DNA from: DASUFI01 sp036274635
Lineage (GTDB): Bacteria; Planctomycetota; B15-G4
Assembly: GCA_036274635.1 (NCBI GenBank)
Contig: DASUFI010000165.1
Coordinates: 1 to 38,708, forward strand
Reading direction: 5' to 3'
DNA length: 38,708 nucleotides
The stretch's first letter is position 1; every line of letters starts with the position of its first letter. The notes below the pieces were generated by a model, which was not told the origin of the DNA, searched no databases, and saw only the letters and a list, made by a program, of their open reading frames with translations. Of this stretch, positions 27,149 through 35,545 are shown piece after piece. Both the position numbers and the translations under genes were made by a program.

Positions 27149-27183
27149 TTGTCATCGTGCCACGCTCCGGCACACCATGACAA
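27149..27183. promoter_or_regulatory. dyad-symmetric operator candidate between divergent genes
   Basis: TTGTCAT at 27149 is mirrored by ATGACAA at 27177, with inner TGCC and GGCA also paired. The site lies 26 bases upstream of the kinase-like gene start and 43 bases upstream of the response-regulator start, where an operator would control both. It is a fair candidate for the binding site of the OmpR-type regulator encoded next to it. Confidence 0.6.
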
Positions 27184-27226
27184 TGCGACGCCGCCCTCCG
27201 GGCGCTCGCTTCCCCCTGCGACTGCC

Positions 27227-27895
27227 ATGCGCATCCTCGCCGTCGACGACGACCCCAAGATCCGGACCTTCGTCAGCAAAGGGCTGAGCGAGTCGGGCAT
27301 GGAGTGCGAGACCGCTCCGGACGGCGAGAGCGCGCTGGAGGTGCTGCGCACGCGGCGCTTCGACCTCGTGCTGCTGGACGTCATGCTGCCCGGCCTGCAG
27401 GGCTGGGACGTGCTGTCGACGCTGCGGCGCGAGGGCCAGGACGTGCCCGTCATCTGGGTCACGGCGCGCGACGCGCTGGAAGAGCGCGTGCGCGGCCTGC
27501 GCATGGGCGGCGACGACTACATCGTCAAGCCCTTCGCCTTCGAGGAGCTGGTGGCGCGCATCCACGCCGTGCTGCGCCGGCGCGCCGAGGGCCACCGCGT
27601 GCGCGTGTCGGACCTCGAGATCGACCCGCTCGCGGGCACGGTCAAGCGCGCCGGCAAGGCGCTGGACCTGACGCGCATCGAGTTCGGGCTGCTGCGCGCG
27701 CTGGCCGAGCGCGCCGGCGAGCCCGTCACCCGCGCGGCCCTGCTGCAGCAGGTGTGGGGCATCTCCTTCGATCCCGGCACGAACATGGTCGACGTGCACA
27801 TCCGCCGGCTGCGACGCAAGGTGGATGCGCCCTTCGAGGTGCCGCTGATCCAGACCATCCGGGGCTCCGGCTATGCCCTCGGCCCGGCTGCCTGA
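27227..27895 (+). CDS. OmpR-family response regulator
   Basis: A 222-aa two-domain regulator. The receiver domain has the acidic pocket DDD (residues 7-9), phospho-acceptor Asp51 (LLDVMLPG), Thr79 and Lys101 (IVKPF). The C-terminal winged-helix domain has LTRIEFGLLRALAERAGEPVTRAALLQQVWG and ends with VDVHIRRLRRKVD and IRGSGY, diagnostic of the OmpR/PhoB class. It would bind DNA when phosphorylated by the histidine kinase encoded directly downstream; the two genes overlap by 23 bases. The nearest candidate site is the dyad at 27149-27183. Confidence 0.96.
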   Translation: MRILAVDDDPKIRTFVSKGLSESGMECETAPDGESALEVLRTRRFDLVLLDVMLPGLQGWDVLSTLRREGQDVPVIWVTARDALEERVRGLRMGGDDYIVKPFAFEELVARIHAVLRRRAEGHRVRVSDLEIDPLAGTVKRAGKALDLTRIEFGLLRALAERAGEPVTRAALLQQVWGISFDPGTNMVDVHIRRLRRKVDAPFEVPLIQTIRGSGYALGPAA

Positions 27896-29273
27896 GCGCC
27901 ACTGGTCGCTGACCTCGCGCCTCGCGTGGCGCTTCGCCACGATGACCAGCGTCATCGTCTTCCTGTACGCCGCGGGCTCCTCCTACGTGCTCTTCGACGC
28001 GCTGCGCGACGACCTGCACAACTTCTTCGACCACGAGTCCGAGGAGTTCACGGCGATGCTGCTGCAGACCGATGGCACGCCGGCCGCGCTGCAGCAGGCG
28101 GCCGAGTCGGTCGCGGACGTGACGCACGAGCCGCCCTGCGGCTATCGCGTGCGCGACGCGCAGACGGGCGCGATCCTGGCGCAGGCCGGGCGGCAGAAGC
28201 TGCTCGACCGCGTCCCCGACGCCATCCCGATCGGGGAGCGGAGCATGTCGCTGTCCATCCTGCGCAACTCCGTCGTGGGTCACGCGCGCGCGCTGCCCGA
28301 CCGGGGGCTCGTCGTGGAGCTGCTGGTGGACGCCCAGGACGTGCGCGGCGCGCTGTTCAAGTACCTGCGCTCGGCGCTGCTGGTCTTCCTCATCTCCGTG
28401 CCGGTGGCGGCGGTGTGCGGGATGGTCACGGCGCGGCGCGGGCTGCAGGCCCTGCGCGACCTCGTGGCGCAGGCGCGCGCCATCGAGCTGCCCGGCGGCG
28501 GCGCGCGTCTGGCGCCGGAGGACGCGCCCGAGGAGCTGCGCGAGCTGACGGCGGAGATCAACGCCATGCTGGCGCGCATCGAGGACGGCCTGCACGCCAT
28601 GCGCACCTTCACCGCCAGCCTGGCGCACGAGCTGCGCTCGCCGCTGCAGAACCTCATCGGCGAGACGGAGGTGGCGCTGCTCGCGTCGCGCTCCGCGGAC
28701 GACTACGTGACGCTGCTGCGCAGCAACCTCGACGACCTGCACGAGCTGTCCGACGCCGTCGACAACCTGGTGGCCTTCTGCCGCAGCTCCGAGCCGCAGC
28801 CGCGCGGCGCGGTGCGCGAGCGCTTCGACCTGCTGAGCGAGGCCGACCTGCGCCTCGCCCGCGAGCGCCGCACCGCGCGCCGCGTCGGCTCCGAGCTGCA
28901 CCTCACCGGCGGCGGCGACACCACGCTGGTGGCCGACCGCGAGGACGTGCTGCGCGTGCTGCGCAACCTGGTCGGCAACGCGCTGGCCTGGAGCCCGGCC
29001 GGCGCCGCGGTGGACGTGCGCGTCGAGGGCGCGCCCGCCGCCGTGCGCCTGGTCGTCGAGGACCGCGGCCCCGGCATCCCGGCCGAGCTGTCCGAGCGCA
29101 TCTTCGAGCCCTTCGTGAGCGGCCGCGCGCGGCGCGGCGAGCGCGGCGGCTACGGCCTCGGCCTCACGATCTGCCGCACCGCGGTCAGCGCGCACGGCGG
29201 GCGCCTCTGGCACGAGGCGCGCGAGGGCGGCGGCACGCGCTTCGTGGCGGAGTTCCCGCGCGCGGCGGCGTGA
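27873..29273 (+). CDS. sensor histidine kinase
   Basis: A 466-aa membrane kinase with TM segments near residues 20-40 and 168-186 enclosing a periplasmic sensor of about 125 residues. A HAMP-like linker follows, then the H-box SLAHELRSPLQNL with phospho-acceptor His252, the N-box VLRNLVGNALAWSPAG, and ATP-lid motifs DRGPGIP and GYGLGLTIC. The architecture matches heavy-metal/CusS-like sensors, but the signal is unknown. It overlaps the response-regulator gene by 23 bases and converges with the next gene, whose stop is 26 bases away. Confidence 0.95.
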   Translation: MPSARLPERHWSLTSRLAWRFATMTSVIVFLYAAGSSYVLFDALRDDLHNFFDHESEEFTAMLLQTDGTPAALQQAAESVADVTHEPPCGYRVRDAQTGAILAQAGRQKLLDRVPDAIPIGERSMSLSILRNSVVGHARALPDRGLVVELLVDAQDVRGALFKYLRSALLVFLISVPVAAVCGMVTARRGLQALRDLVAQARAIELPGGGARLAPEDAPEELRELTAEINAMLARIEDGLHAMRTFTASLAHELRSPLQNLIGETEVALLASRSADDYVTLLRSNLDDLHELSDAVDNLVAFCRSSEPQPRGAVRERFDLLSEADLRLARERRTARRVGSELHLTGGGDTTLVADREDVLRVLRNLVGNALAWSPAGAAVDVRVEGAPAAVRLVVEDRGPGIPAELSERIFEPFVSGRARRGERGGYGLGLTICRTAVSAHGGRLWHEAREGGGTRFVAEFPRAAA

Positions 29274-29298
29274 GACGGGCCTCGACGCCCGCCCCGCT

Positions 29299-30219
29299 TC
29301 AGGGCACGTGCGCTGCGAGGGCGTTGCTCAGGGCGACGCCCTTCACCGCCGCGGCATCCTGGATGCCCGCCTGGAAGTAGAGGTCCAGGCCGGACACGCC
29401 GGGCGGCCATGCTGCCCACGGAAGCGTCGCCGAGCCCAGGGCGTCGGTGTGCAGCGGCAACGCCAGCAGGACTGGCACGGGCAGCAGCGTGCCTCCCTTG
29501 AAGGACGTGGGAACGATCGCGCCGGCGGAGAGGAACAGGAGCGACGGCGCAGAGGGCGCGGCAAAGGTCAGGACGATGAGGCCATTCGACCCTGCCAGCA
29601 ACTGGCCGTAGCCCTTGAGCTGGGGAGGCCCGGACATGCCAGGCAGCGCGGAGCCGAGGTCCGTCCAGAAGGCGAGTTCCTCGGCATTCACCTGCATCAT
29701 CAAGGGTGCCTGGTCGAAGATGGTCCAGCTTCCGCCCGAATCGTCGCTGAAGCCCCAGGTGTGCTGGAAGCCAACGCCGGTGCCTGCGTCGGAAGGTGTC
29801 CAGGTCCAGAAGATCGAACTCCCGCCCCCCGGCTTCTCTCTCACGACGACCCAGTACGTCGTCGAGGGGTCAAGCACGATCCCCTGCGCTGCGAAGACCG
29901 GCAGCGAGCCGCTCATCCCGCTGTACGTCAGCGTTCCGACCAGGACGCCGGGTTCTCCTGCGCCCGTGCCGACGCTGGAATAGATGTCGACGACGGCGTC
30001 ACTGGCGGCCGATGAGCCCACCCTCAGCACCACGGTGGTCAGATCGTAGCTCTTCGCATCGGTTGCAAAACTAGCCGTGAGCCACTCGGTCACGGTGGCG
30101 ACTTCCGGGCCCAGCGGAAGCTGGTCGAGGTTGTCCGAGAGCACCGAGGCGCGCGCGAACCCGGCCACCACCAGCAGCGTCGTCGCCACGAGCGCCGCTT
30201 CGACCCTCTTCCTCACCAT
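29299..30219 (-). CDS. secreted choice-of-anchor-type protein with shared C-terminal module
   Basis: A 306-aa protein with a signal peptide (ATTLLVVAGFARA). The N-terminal domain (SVLSDNLDQLP, SFATDAKSYDL, VVDIYSSVGTGAGEPG, TTYWVVVREKPGG) resembles choice-of-anchor R-type domains, which are beta-sandwich proteins with unknown ligands. Residues 184-306 form the module also seen in the FG-GAP remnant at 10154: FWTDLGSALPG, SFKGGTLLPVP, LDLYFQAGIQDAAA, ALSNALAAHVP. The module's final ALSN or ASNG is its most constant part. The ATG is at 30219. An extracellular or surface location is inferred. Confidence 0.75.
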   Translation of the reverse strand: MVRKRVEAALVATTLLVVAGFARASVLSDNLDQLPLGPEVATVTEWLTASFATDAKSYDLTTVVLRVGSSAASDAVVDIYSSVGTGAGEPGVLVGTLTYSGMSGSLPVFAAQGIVLDPSTTYWVVVREKPGGGSSIFWTWTPSDAGTGVGFQHTWGFSDDSGGSWTIFDQAPLMMQVNAEELAFWTDLGSALPGMSGPPQLKGYGQLLAGSNGLIVLTFAAPSAPSLLFLSAGAIVPTSFKGGTLLPVPVLLALPLHTDALGSATLPWAAWPPGVSGLDLYFQAGIQDAAAVKGVALSNALAAHVP

Positions 30220-30294
30220 GCTGTCCCCCTTTCCGGCCTGGAAGCGCGTCGCACGGGCGGCTTGCCCGCCGACCCTCTTGCGGCGGGCAGACTA

Positions 30295-30987
30295 TCACCG
30301 TTCCGAGAATCGTGGGCTCTTGCGCAGCAGCGCGCCCAGCGTGCCCGAGTCCTTGAAGTGGTCCCAGAGGAGCCACTTGAGCGGCGGCAGCCACTTGTAG
30401 CGGCGGCACTCGAACATGGGGATCACGTGCTCGAAGCGCGTCACCTCGGCGCCCGCGCCGCGCGCGAGGCGCTCGATCCCTTCCTTGCCGAAGCTGTGCT
30501 GGTGCCCGTACAGGAAGTAGTCCTTGCCGCAGTGCGGGCAGAGCGTCTTCTCGATGCGGATGCTCCACGGCACGGAGACCAGCACCCAGCGCGAGGAGAC
30601 ACGCACCAGCTCGCCCATCGCGCGCTGCGGATCGTCGAGGTGCTCGAGCAGGTCCGTGCACAGCACCAGCGAGAAGGCGCCGTCGCGGAAGGGCAGCTCG
30701 TAGCTGCTGCCGGCGGCGAAGCGCACGGCGCCGTCGCCGCCTGCGCGCCCGACGCGGCGCAGCGAGAGGTCCAGGGCCGTGACGCGTGCGCCGGTGGCGG
30801 CCGCGAGGTCGCGCGAGAGCGCGCCGTCACCGCAGCCCACGTCCAGGATGGCCGGCCCCGCGTCGCGCGGCAGCAGCCGGTGCACCAGCGCGCGCCGGTG
30901 CGGCCAGGCCGCCTCGTGGCCCGCGTCGATGGCGTAGGTGTCCGCCTCGTACTCGTAGAAGTCGCGGTAGGTCGGGACGCGTTCCAT
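30295..30987 (-). CDS. class I SAM-dependent methyltransferase
   Basis: A 230-aa methyltransferase. Motif I is ILDVGCGDGALSRDL; the post-I acidic residue lies in VTALDLSLRRV, and the later CTDLLEHLDDP is typical of UbiE/Methyltransf_11 enzymes. An insertion near residue 150 contains CPHCGKDYFLYGHQHSF, a C-x2-C with following His residues that may bind zinc. The substrate is unknown. The ATG is at 30987, 58 bases from a divergent GTG-start gene. Confidence 0.85.
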   Translation of the reverse strand: MERVPTYRDFYEYEADTYAIDAGHEAAWPHRRALVHRLLPRDAGPAILDVGCGDGALSRDLAAATGARVTALDLSLRRVGRAGGDGAVRFAAGSSYELPFRDGAFSLVLCTDLLEHLDDPQRAMGELVRVSSRWVLVSVPWSIRIEKTLCPHCGKDYFLYGHQHSFGKEGIERLARGAGAEVTRFEHVIPMFECRRYKWLPPLKWLLWDHFKDSGTLGALLRKSPRFSER

Positions 30988-31045
30988 GGCGGGCGGGCAT
31001 GATACGCCGCACCGCGAACGCGTCCGGCGCGGTAAGTTCGAAGGC

Positions 31046-31783
31046 GTGACCGCGCCCGGCCCTCGCCGCCCGTCCCGCCGCGTGCCGCCGCCCGACCCCG
31101 CGACGGCGTGGCAGCGCGTGCGCCTCGCGCTGCGCGACCACGGCCTGCTGCTGGAGGCCGATCCCGCGCTGCCCAACGTGGCGGCGCTGGTCACGGGCGC
31201 GCCGGTGCATGGCAGCTGGTGGGGCCATCCAGCCGGCCGCGCGATCTTCGCGGTGACGCAGATGCTCGCGCGGCACCCCGACGCGCTGTCCGCGCGCCTC
31301 GTGGGCGGCAAGGTCACGTGGGTGCACCGGCGGCTGTGGCCCGCGCTGCTGGCCGTCGCGAACAGCGGCGCGGCGTGGCAGACGGCGGGCCTCTCGCCCG
31401 CGGCGCGCCGCCTGCTCGAGCGACTGCGGCGCGACGGCGAGCTGCAGGTCAGCGGCGCCGCGGCGCGCGAGCTGCAGGAGCGCCTGCTCGCGGTGGGCGC
31501 GTCCGTGCACACGCAGGCCGGGCACCACGAGACGCAGCTGCTGAGCTGGGAGCGCTGGGCCGCGCGCGACGGCCTGGCCTCGTCCACGCTGTCCACCGAG
31601 CACGGCGCGCACCTGCTGGAGGAGGCGGCGCGCACGCTGGGCGGCGAACGGGCGGCGGCCTGCCTGCCCTGGCGCGCCGAGCCGCAGGCCACGCTGGGCC
31701 GCGCCCGGCCCCCCCGCGCGCCTCGGCGCAAGAAGGCCGCGGCTTCGCCCAAGAAGCCCGGACGCCGACGCCCCCCGCCCTGA
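31046..31783 (+). CDS. uncharacterised protein with a basic C-terminal tail
   Basis: A 245-aa protein starting with GTG at 31046. The main domain has LPNVAALVTGAPVHGSWWG, HPAGRAIFAVTQ and KVTWVHRRLWPALLAVANSG, a pattern I recall only from conserved proteins without function. The WW pair and RRLW are prominent. After residue 210 it is rich in Pro, Arg and Lys (RKKAAASPKKPGRRRPP), like histone H1-type tails, which suggests DNA or RNA contact. It precedes the AIM24-family gene by 11 bases and is likely cotranscribed with it. Confidence 0.7.
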   Translation: MTAPGPRRPSRRVPPPDPATAWQRVRLALRDHGLLLEADPALPNVAALVTGAPVHGSWWGHPAGRAIFAVTQMLARHPDALSARLVGGKVTWVHRRLWPALLAVANSGAAWQTAGLSPAARRLLERLRRDGELQVSGAAARELQERLLAVGASVHTQAGHHETQLLSWERWAARDGLASSTLSTEHGAHLLEEAARTLGGERAAACLPWRAEPQATLGRARPPRAPRRKKAAASPKKPGRRRPPP

Positions 31784-31794
31784 CTGGAGCCACC

Positions 31795-32586
31795 ATGCAC
31801 AGCCACGCCATCGACCACCAGATCCACGGCGACGACCTGCAGTTCGTCGAGATCACGCTGGACCCCGGCGAGACCGTCATCGCCGAGGCCGGCGCGATGA
31901 TGTTCATGGCCCCCGAGATCGCCATGGCCACCCGCATGGGTGACGGCAGCCGGCCCGAGGCCGGCATGCTCGATGCGCTCTTCTCCCTTGGCAAGCGCGT
32001 GCTCACGGGCGAGAGCCTGTTCCTCACGCACTTCACCAACGAGGGCGCGCGGCGCGCGTCGGTGGCCTTCGGTGCGCCCTACCCCGGCAAGATCGTGCCG
32101 CTGGACCTGGCGGCCGTGGGCGGCAGCTTCGTGTGCCAGAAGCAGGCCTTCCTGTGCGCGGCGCTGGGCACGCGGCTGTCCATCGCCTTCGCCAAGCGCT
32201 TCGGCGCGGGGCTCTTCGGCGGCGAGGGCTTCATCCTCGAGAGGCTGGAGGGCGACGGGCGCTGCTACGTCCACGCCGGCGGCACGGTGATCCGGCGCGA
32301 CCTCGCCGCGGGCGAGCGGGTGCTGGTGGACACCGGCTGCATCGTGGGCTTCACGTCGGACGTGGACTACGACATCCGCCTGGTGAACGGCGTGGGCAGC
32401 ATGCTCTTCGGTGGAGAGGGCCTGTTCCTGGCGGAGCTGACCGGGCCAGGCGCGGTGTACCTCCAGTCGCTGCCGTTCAGCCGGCTGGCGGACCGCATCC
32501 TCGCGGCCGCGCCGCGCCACGGCGGCACCGAGCGCGAGGAAGGCTCGGTCCTGGGCGGTCTGGGCCGCATCCTCGGCGGACGCTGA
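31795..32586 (+). CDS. AIM24 / TIGR00266-family protein
   Basis: A 263-aa protein of the TIGR00266 (AIM24-like) family. Signatures are FVEITLDPGETVIAEAGAM near the N-terminus, GGEGFILERLEGDG in the middle and FTSDVDYDIRLVNG, FGGEGLFLAELTGPG in the C-terminal half, reflecting a repeated beta fold. The biochemical role of the family is unknown; a mitochondrial homologue affects inner-membrane structure in yeast. The ATG at 31795 has GGAG upstream. The preceding gene ends 11 bases before. Confidence 0.92.
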   Translation: MHSHAIDHQIHGDDLQFVEITLDPGETVIAEAGAMMFMAPEIAMATRMGDGSRPEAGMLDALFSLGKRVLTGESLFLTHFTNEGARRASVAFGAPYPGKIVPLDLAAVGGSFVCQKQAFLCAALGTRLSIAFAKRFGAGLFGGEGFILERLEGDGRCYVHAGGTVIRRDLAAGERVLVDTGCIVGFTSDVDYDIRLVNGVGSMLFGGEGLFLAELTGPGAVYLQSLPFSRLADRILAAAPRHGGTEREEGSVLGGLGRILGGR

Positions 32587-32799
32587 GGCGCGCATTCATG
32601 CACGGAGTATGCGCAGCCGCGCGGCGCTCGTCGTGGCGGCCTTGGCGGGTGCGGGTGGCTTTCATCCAATCTGCACCGGGCCGAGTGGCGGGATTCGGCA
32701 GTCCGGCATAGCCTGCTCCGAATCGTGTCCTTCCCGGGGCAGACTCCCGACCGCCCGTGCGCGGTTCTGCCCGCATCCCCCCGCAGGAGTTCCTCCACC

Positions 32800-33906
32800 A
32801 TGCGATTCGTTGTTTCCGCCATCCTCGCGGCGGCGCTCGCGGCTTCGGCCGCGGCGCAGACCTCCTTCTATGCCGACATCGACGGCACGAAGGAAACCCC
32901 GGCGAACGGCTCCACGGCCGGCGGCTGGGCGAAGGTGACCCTGAACCCCGACAATACCCTGACCTACGAGGTGCGGACCTGGGGCCTCACCGCCACGCAG
33001 GCGCACATCCACGACGGCCCCATCGGCGTGGCGGGCAGCATCATCGTGCCCCTCACCGGTGGCCCCACGGCCTGGAGCGGCACGAGCGCCGCCATCACGG
33101 CCGCCCAGGTCACCAAGCTGCAGACCCTCGGCCTGTACGTGAACGTCCACACGTCCGCGTTCCCCGGCGGCGAGATCCGCGGGCAGCTCGAGGCGCGCCC
33201 GCGCGTCTTCGGCGCCTTCCTCAACGCGGCCCAGGAGACCCCGCCCGGCACCTCGACCAACAAGGGCGTGGGCAGCTTCAGCGTCGACCTGGCCACCAAC
33301 GACCTGTCCTACAACGTGAGCTGGACCGGCACGGCCACCGCGGCGCACATCCATGACGGCCCGGTCGGCGTGGCGGGCGGGATCAACATCCCGCTCATCG
33401 GCGGCCCCACCTCGTGGGTCAACGTGGCCGGCGGCATCGACGTGGCCACCTTCACCGGCCTGCAGTCCCTGGGCGAGTACGCCAACATCCACTCGGCCTC
33501 CAAGCCGGCCGGCGAGGTCCGCGGGCAGATCGTGGCCTCGGGCATCAAGTACGGCGATACGGCCCTGATCCCGGTGGACCTGGACGTCACGGGCGCGCCG
33601 GTCAGCGGCGGCACCATGACCGTGGTGATCAGCGGCGGCACGCCGGGCGGGCTGGTGACCGTGCTGGGCGCCCTCGGCCCCGGCGCCGGCCTGGTGAAGG
33701 GGCAGCCCTTCCTGCTGGATGCGGGCTCGCTGATCCTGTCGGGCGTGCTCCTGCCGCTGGACGGCAGCGGCTCGCTGTCGCTCCCCGTGGTCAACGCCGA
33801 CCTGGGCGTCACGGCGGACATCTTCCTGCAGGTGTTCGACATCAGCGGCGGACCGGTGGAAGCCAGCAACGGCGTCCGGTTGCCGCTGGTCGACCTGCCC
33901 TTCTGA
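32800..33906 (+). CDS. secreted protein with two CHRD domains and a shared C-terminal module
   Basis: A 368-aa protein with a signal peptide cleaved near AAA-QT (residue 19/20). Two CHRD domains follow: each begins after a KETPANGS/QETPPGTS motif, has AHIHDGPIGVAG or AHIHDGPVGVAG, and ends with NVHTSAFPGGEIRGQ or NIHSASKPAGEVRGQ. CHRD domains are named after chordin; the bacterial versions are extracellular and may bind ligands or metals. The final 120 residues correspond to the C-terminal module of the products at 10154 and 29299 (ISGGPVEASNGV), but are diverged. The ATG at 32800 has CAGGAG upstream. Confidence 0.93.
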   Translation: MRFVVSAILAAALAASAAAQTSFYADIDGTKETPANGSTAGGWAKVTLNPDNTLTYEVRTWGLTATQAHIHDGPIGVAGSIIVPLTGGPTAWSGTSAAITAAQVTKLQTLGLYVNVHTSAFPGGEIRGQLEARPRVFGAFLNAAQETPPGTSTNKGVGSFSVDLATNDLSYNVSWTGTATAAHIHDGPVGVAGGINIPLIGGPTSWVNVAGGIDVATFTGLQSLGEYANIHSASKPAGEVRGQIVASGIKYGDTALIPVDLDVTGAPVSGGTMTVVISGGTPGGLVTVLGALGPGAGLVKGQPFLLDAGSLILSGVLLPLDGSGSLSLPVVNADLGVTADIFLQVFDISGGPVEASNGVRLPLVDLPF

Positions 33907-33937
33907 GGGCGGATTCGAACAGCAGTCCGGTCCGAGG

Positions 33938-33971
33938 CGACGGCCGGCTCCCTCGCGGGGGCCGGCCGTCG
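33938..33971 (+). terminator. hairpin after the CHRD gene
   Basis: CGACGGCCGGC at 33938 pairs perfectly with GCCGGCCGTCG at 33961. No T-run follows directly, so it may need Rho or serve only as an mRNA end-stabiliser. Confidence 0.65.
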
Positions 33972-34198
33972 TCGTTGCTGCGGACCACGGGGTCGCGCCG
34001 CTCGCGACTCGCGCCGGGCGCCGCGCGGGATTCGCACGAAGTCGCCGGCTCGCGCTTGAATCGGGGTTTTCGCGAGGCACCATCGTGCGAGGTTGCCCGC
34101 GACGAGCGGTTGGGAGGGCCGGCGGTCCCGCCCCGTTCGTACGCGGGGCGCGCATTCTCTTGCGCCGCATCGCGCGTCGCCGCCGGCAGAGTCTGGCC

Positions 34199-34999
34199 AT
34201 GAACATCACTCGCATCCTTTCCGTGCCCGCGCTGCTCCTGCTCGCGGGCCAGGCGATCGCCTCGGACAACGTCCAGAGCACGCGCCTCTATCTCACCCGT
34301 CCCGAGATCGGCGCGCCCGACCTCGACGCCACGGGCTCGGTCCTCATCCGCAGCTACGACGGCGGCGATCGCGAACGTTTCGACGTGCGTGCCCACAAGA
34401 TCACCATCAAGGCGACGGTCGAGCTGTGGATCGACGACGGCACCGGCACGATGGCGTTCGTGGCCAACCTCGTCGGCAACAAGGGCAAGAAGTACAGCGT
34501 CGACACGCAGAAGGGCGAGGCGCTGCCCTTCGGCCTCACGCTCGCGGAGCTGGCCGGCCGGCCCCTCGAGCTGCGGATCATGGACGAGATCCAGCTGCAG
34601 AGCGTCGTGCCCACCTTCGTGGACGACGCCAAGCACAAGTTCGCCAAGGAGCAGCTCGACGTGGCGCCCGGCTCGCCCGCCAAGGGCTGCCAGGGCGACA
34701 TCAAGATCAAGGCCAACGACCAGCGCGGCCTGCAGTACTTCCGCCTCAAGGCCAAGGACCTCGGCTGGCAGAGCTTCACCTACTACCTGTGGGTGGAGAA
34801 CGACCAGGGCGAGATGCAGTTCTTCGCGCCGCTGGAGCAGTACGCCCTGCGTCGCGGTCGAGTCCTGCGCAGCACGCGCGCGGGCGGAGCGCTTCCGTTC
34901 GGCGCGCTGTACCTGGACGACCTCGTCGGCCGAAAGATCGAGGTGCGCGACCAGAACGACGTGACCTACCTCGAAGAGAACATCCCGCCGCTGAAGTGA
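34199..34999 (+). CDS. secreted protein with an internal duplication, unknown function
   Basis: A 266-aa protein with a signal peptide (ILSVPALLLLAGQAIA, cleavage near ASD). Two repeats of about 95 residues are visible: the first has VELWIDDGTGTM, the second YYLWVENDQGEM, at matching positions, then KGEALPFGLTLAELAGRPLELRI in the first and AGGALPFGALYLDDLVGRKIEVR in the second. Each repeat is probably a small beta sandwich. No catalytic motif or family was recognised. The ATG is at 34199, well spaced from the CHRD gene upstream, with a clear terminator downstream. Confidence 0.8.
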   Translation: MNITRILSVPALLLLAGQAIASDNVQSTRLYLTRPEIGAPDLDATGSVLIRSYDGGDRERFDVRAHKITIKATVELWIDDGTGTMAFVANLVGNKGKKYSVDTQKGEALPFGLTLAELAGRPLELRIMDEIQLQSVVPTFVDDAKHKFAKEQLDVAPGSPAKGCQGDIKIKANDQRGLQYFRLKAKDLGWQSFTYYLWVENDQGEMQFFAPLEQYALRRGRVLRSTRAGGALPFGALYLDDLVGRKIEVRDQNDVTYLEENIPPLK

Positions 35000-35545
35000 G
35001 ACCCGTCGCGCCGCGCTGAGCGCGCGCGAAAGCACCGCGGGGCCGGCTTCCACCAGGAAGGCCGGCCCCGCGCGCGTCGGGGGCCGACGCGCAGAGCGTG
35101 GCCACGGGTCCGGACTCGGTGCTCGGTTGCGTGGCGCGATCAGCCACAAGCCCAGCGCAGTTCACGACCGCCGTCCCTTGCGAAGCGACCGACGGAAACC
35201 GCGGCACGAAAGTTTTCTCGGCAGCGCGGAGCGCGGGGGCGTCGGGGCGCGCGCGAGGGAGCGCACGGTGACAGCGGCCTCATGCTTTTATGCGTGCCTG
35301 CGCATGAAGCCTGTGAATGGCGCACTGCCATCGTCTTTCGCAGCGCCTCGTCGTGCAGTGTCGCGGACGCCGCGCCACGCGCCCCCGTACGCCGCGGCGC
35401 ATCCATCACCCGCAGGCAGCTCGGTCGCGGCGGTGTTCACCAACACGGATTGGCGTGTCGCGGTAAGGCAGTGCTGTCACCGCCCGCTTCCGGCGGTTCA
35501 ACCCTGAACCGCGCCGATTCGAGGCGCGGACCACAAGGAGTTCAC
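35000..35545. other. 546-base stretch without a convincing gene
   Basis: After the hairpin at 35036 I see no reading frame with coding character on either strand. An AT-richer spot near 35280-35291 (CATGCTTTTATGCG) might belong to a promoter for the secreted gene at 35546, but boxes with correct spacing are not clear. Confidence 0.5.
35036..35072 (+). terminator. hairpin after the internal-repeat protein gene
   Basis: CGCGGGGCCGGCTTCC pairs with GGAAGGCCGGCCCCGCG around a short ACCA loop, 37 bases after the stop codon. No T-run follows. Confidence 0.7.

Noticed and set aside
35268..35291. Possible promoter GTGACA with TTTTAT for the gene at 35546
   Set aside because: The spacing between the boxes is about 12 bases, too short for a standard sigma-70-type promoter.
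35127..35507. A 126-codon plus-strand frame in the gap before copy A
   Set aside because: Codon use lacks the third-position bias of neighbouring genes and no ribosome-binding site is present.
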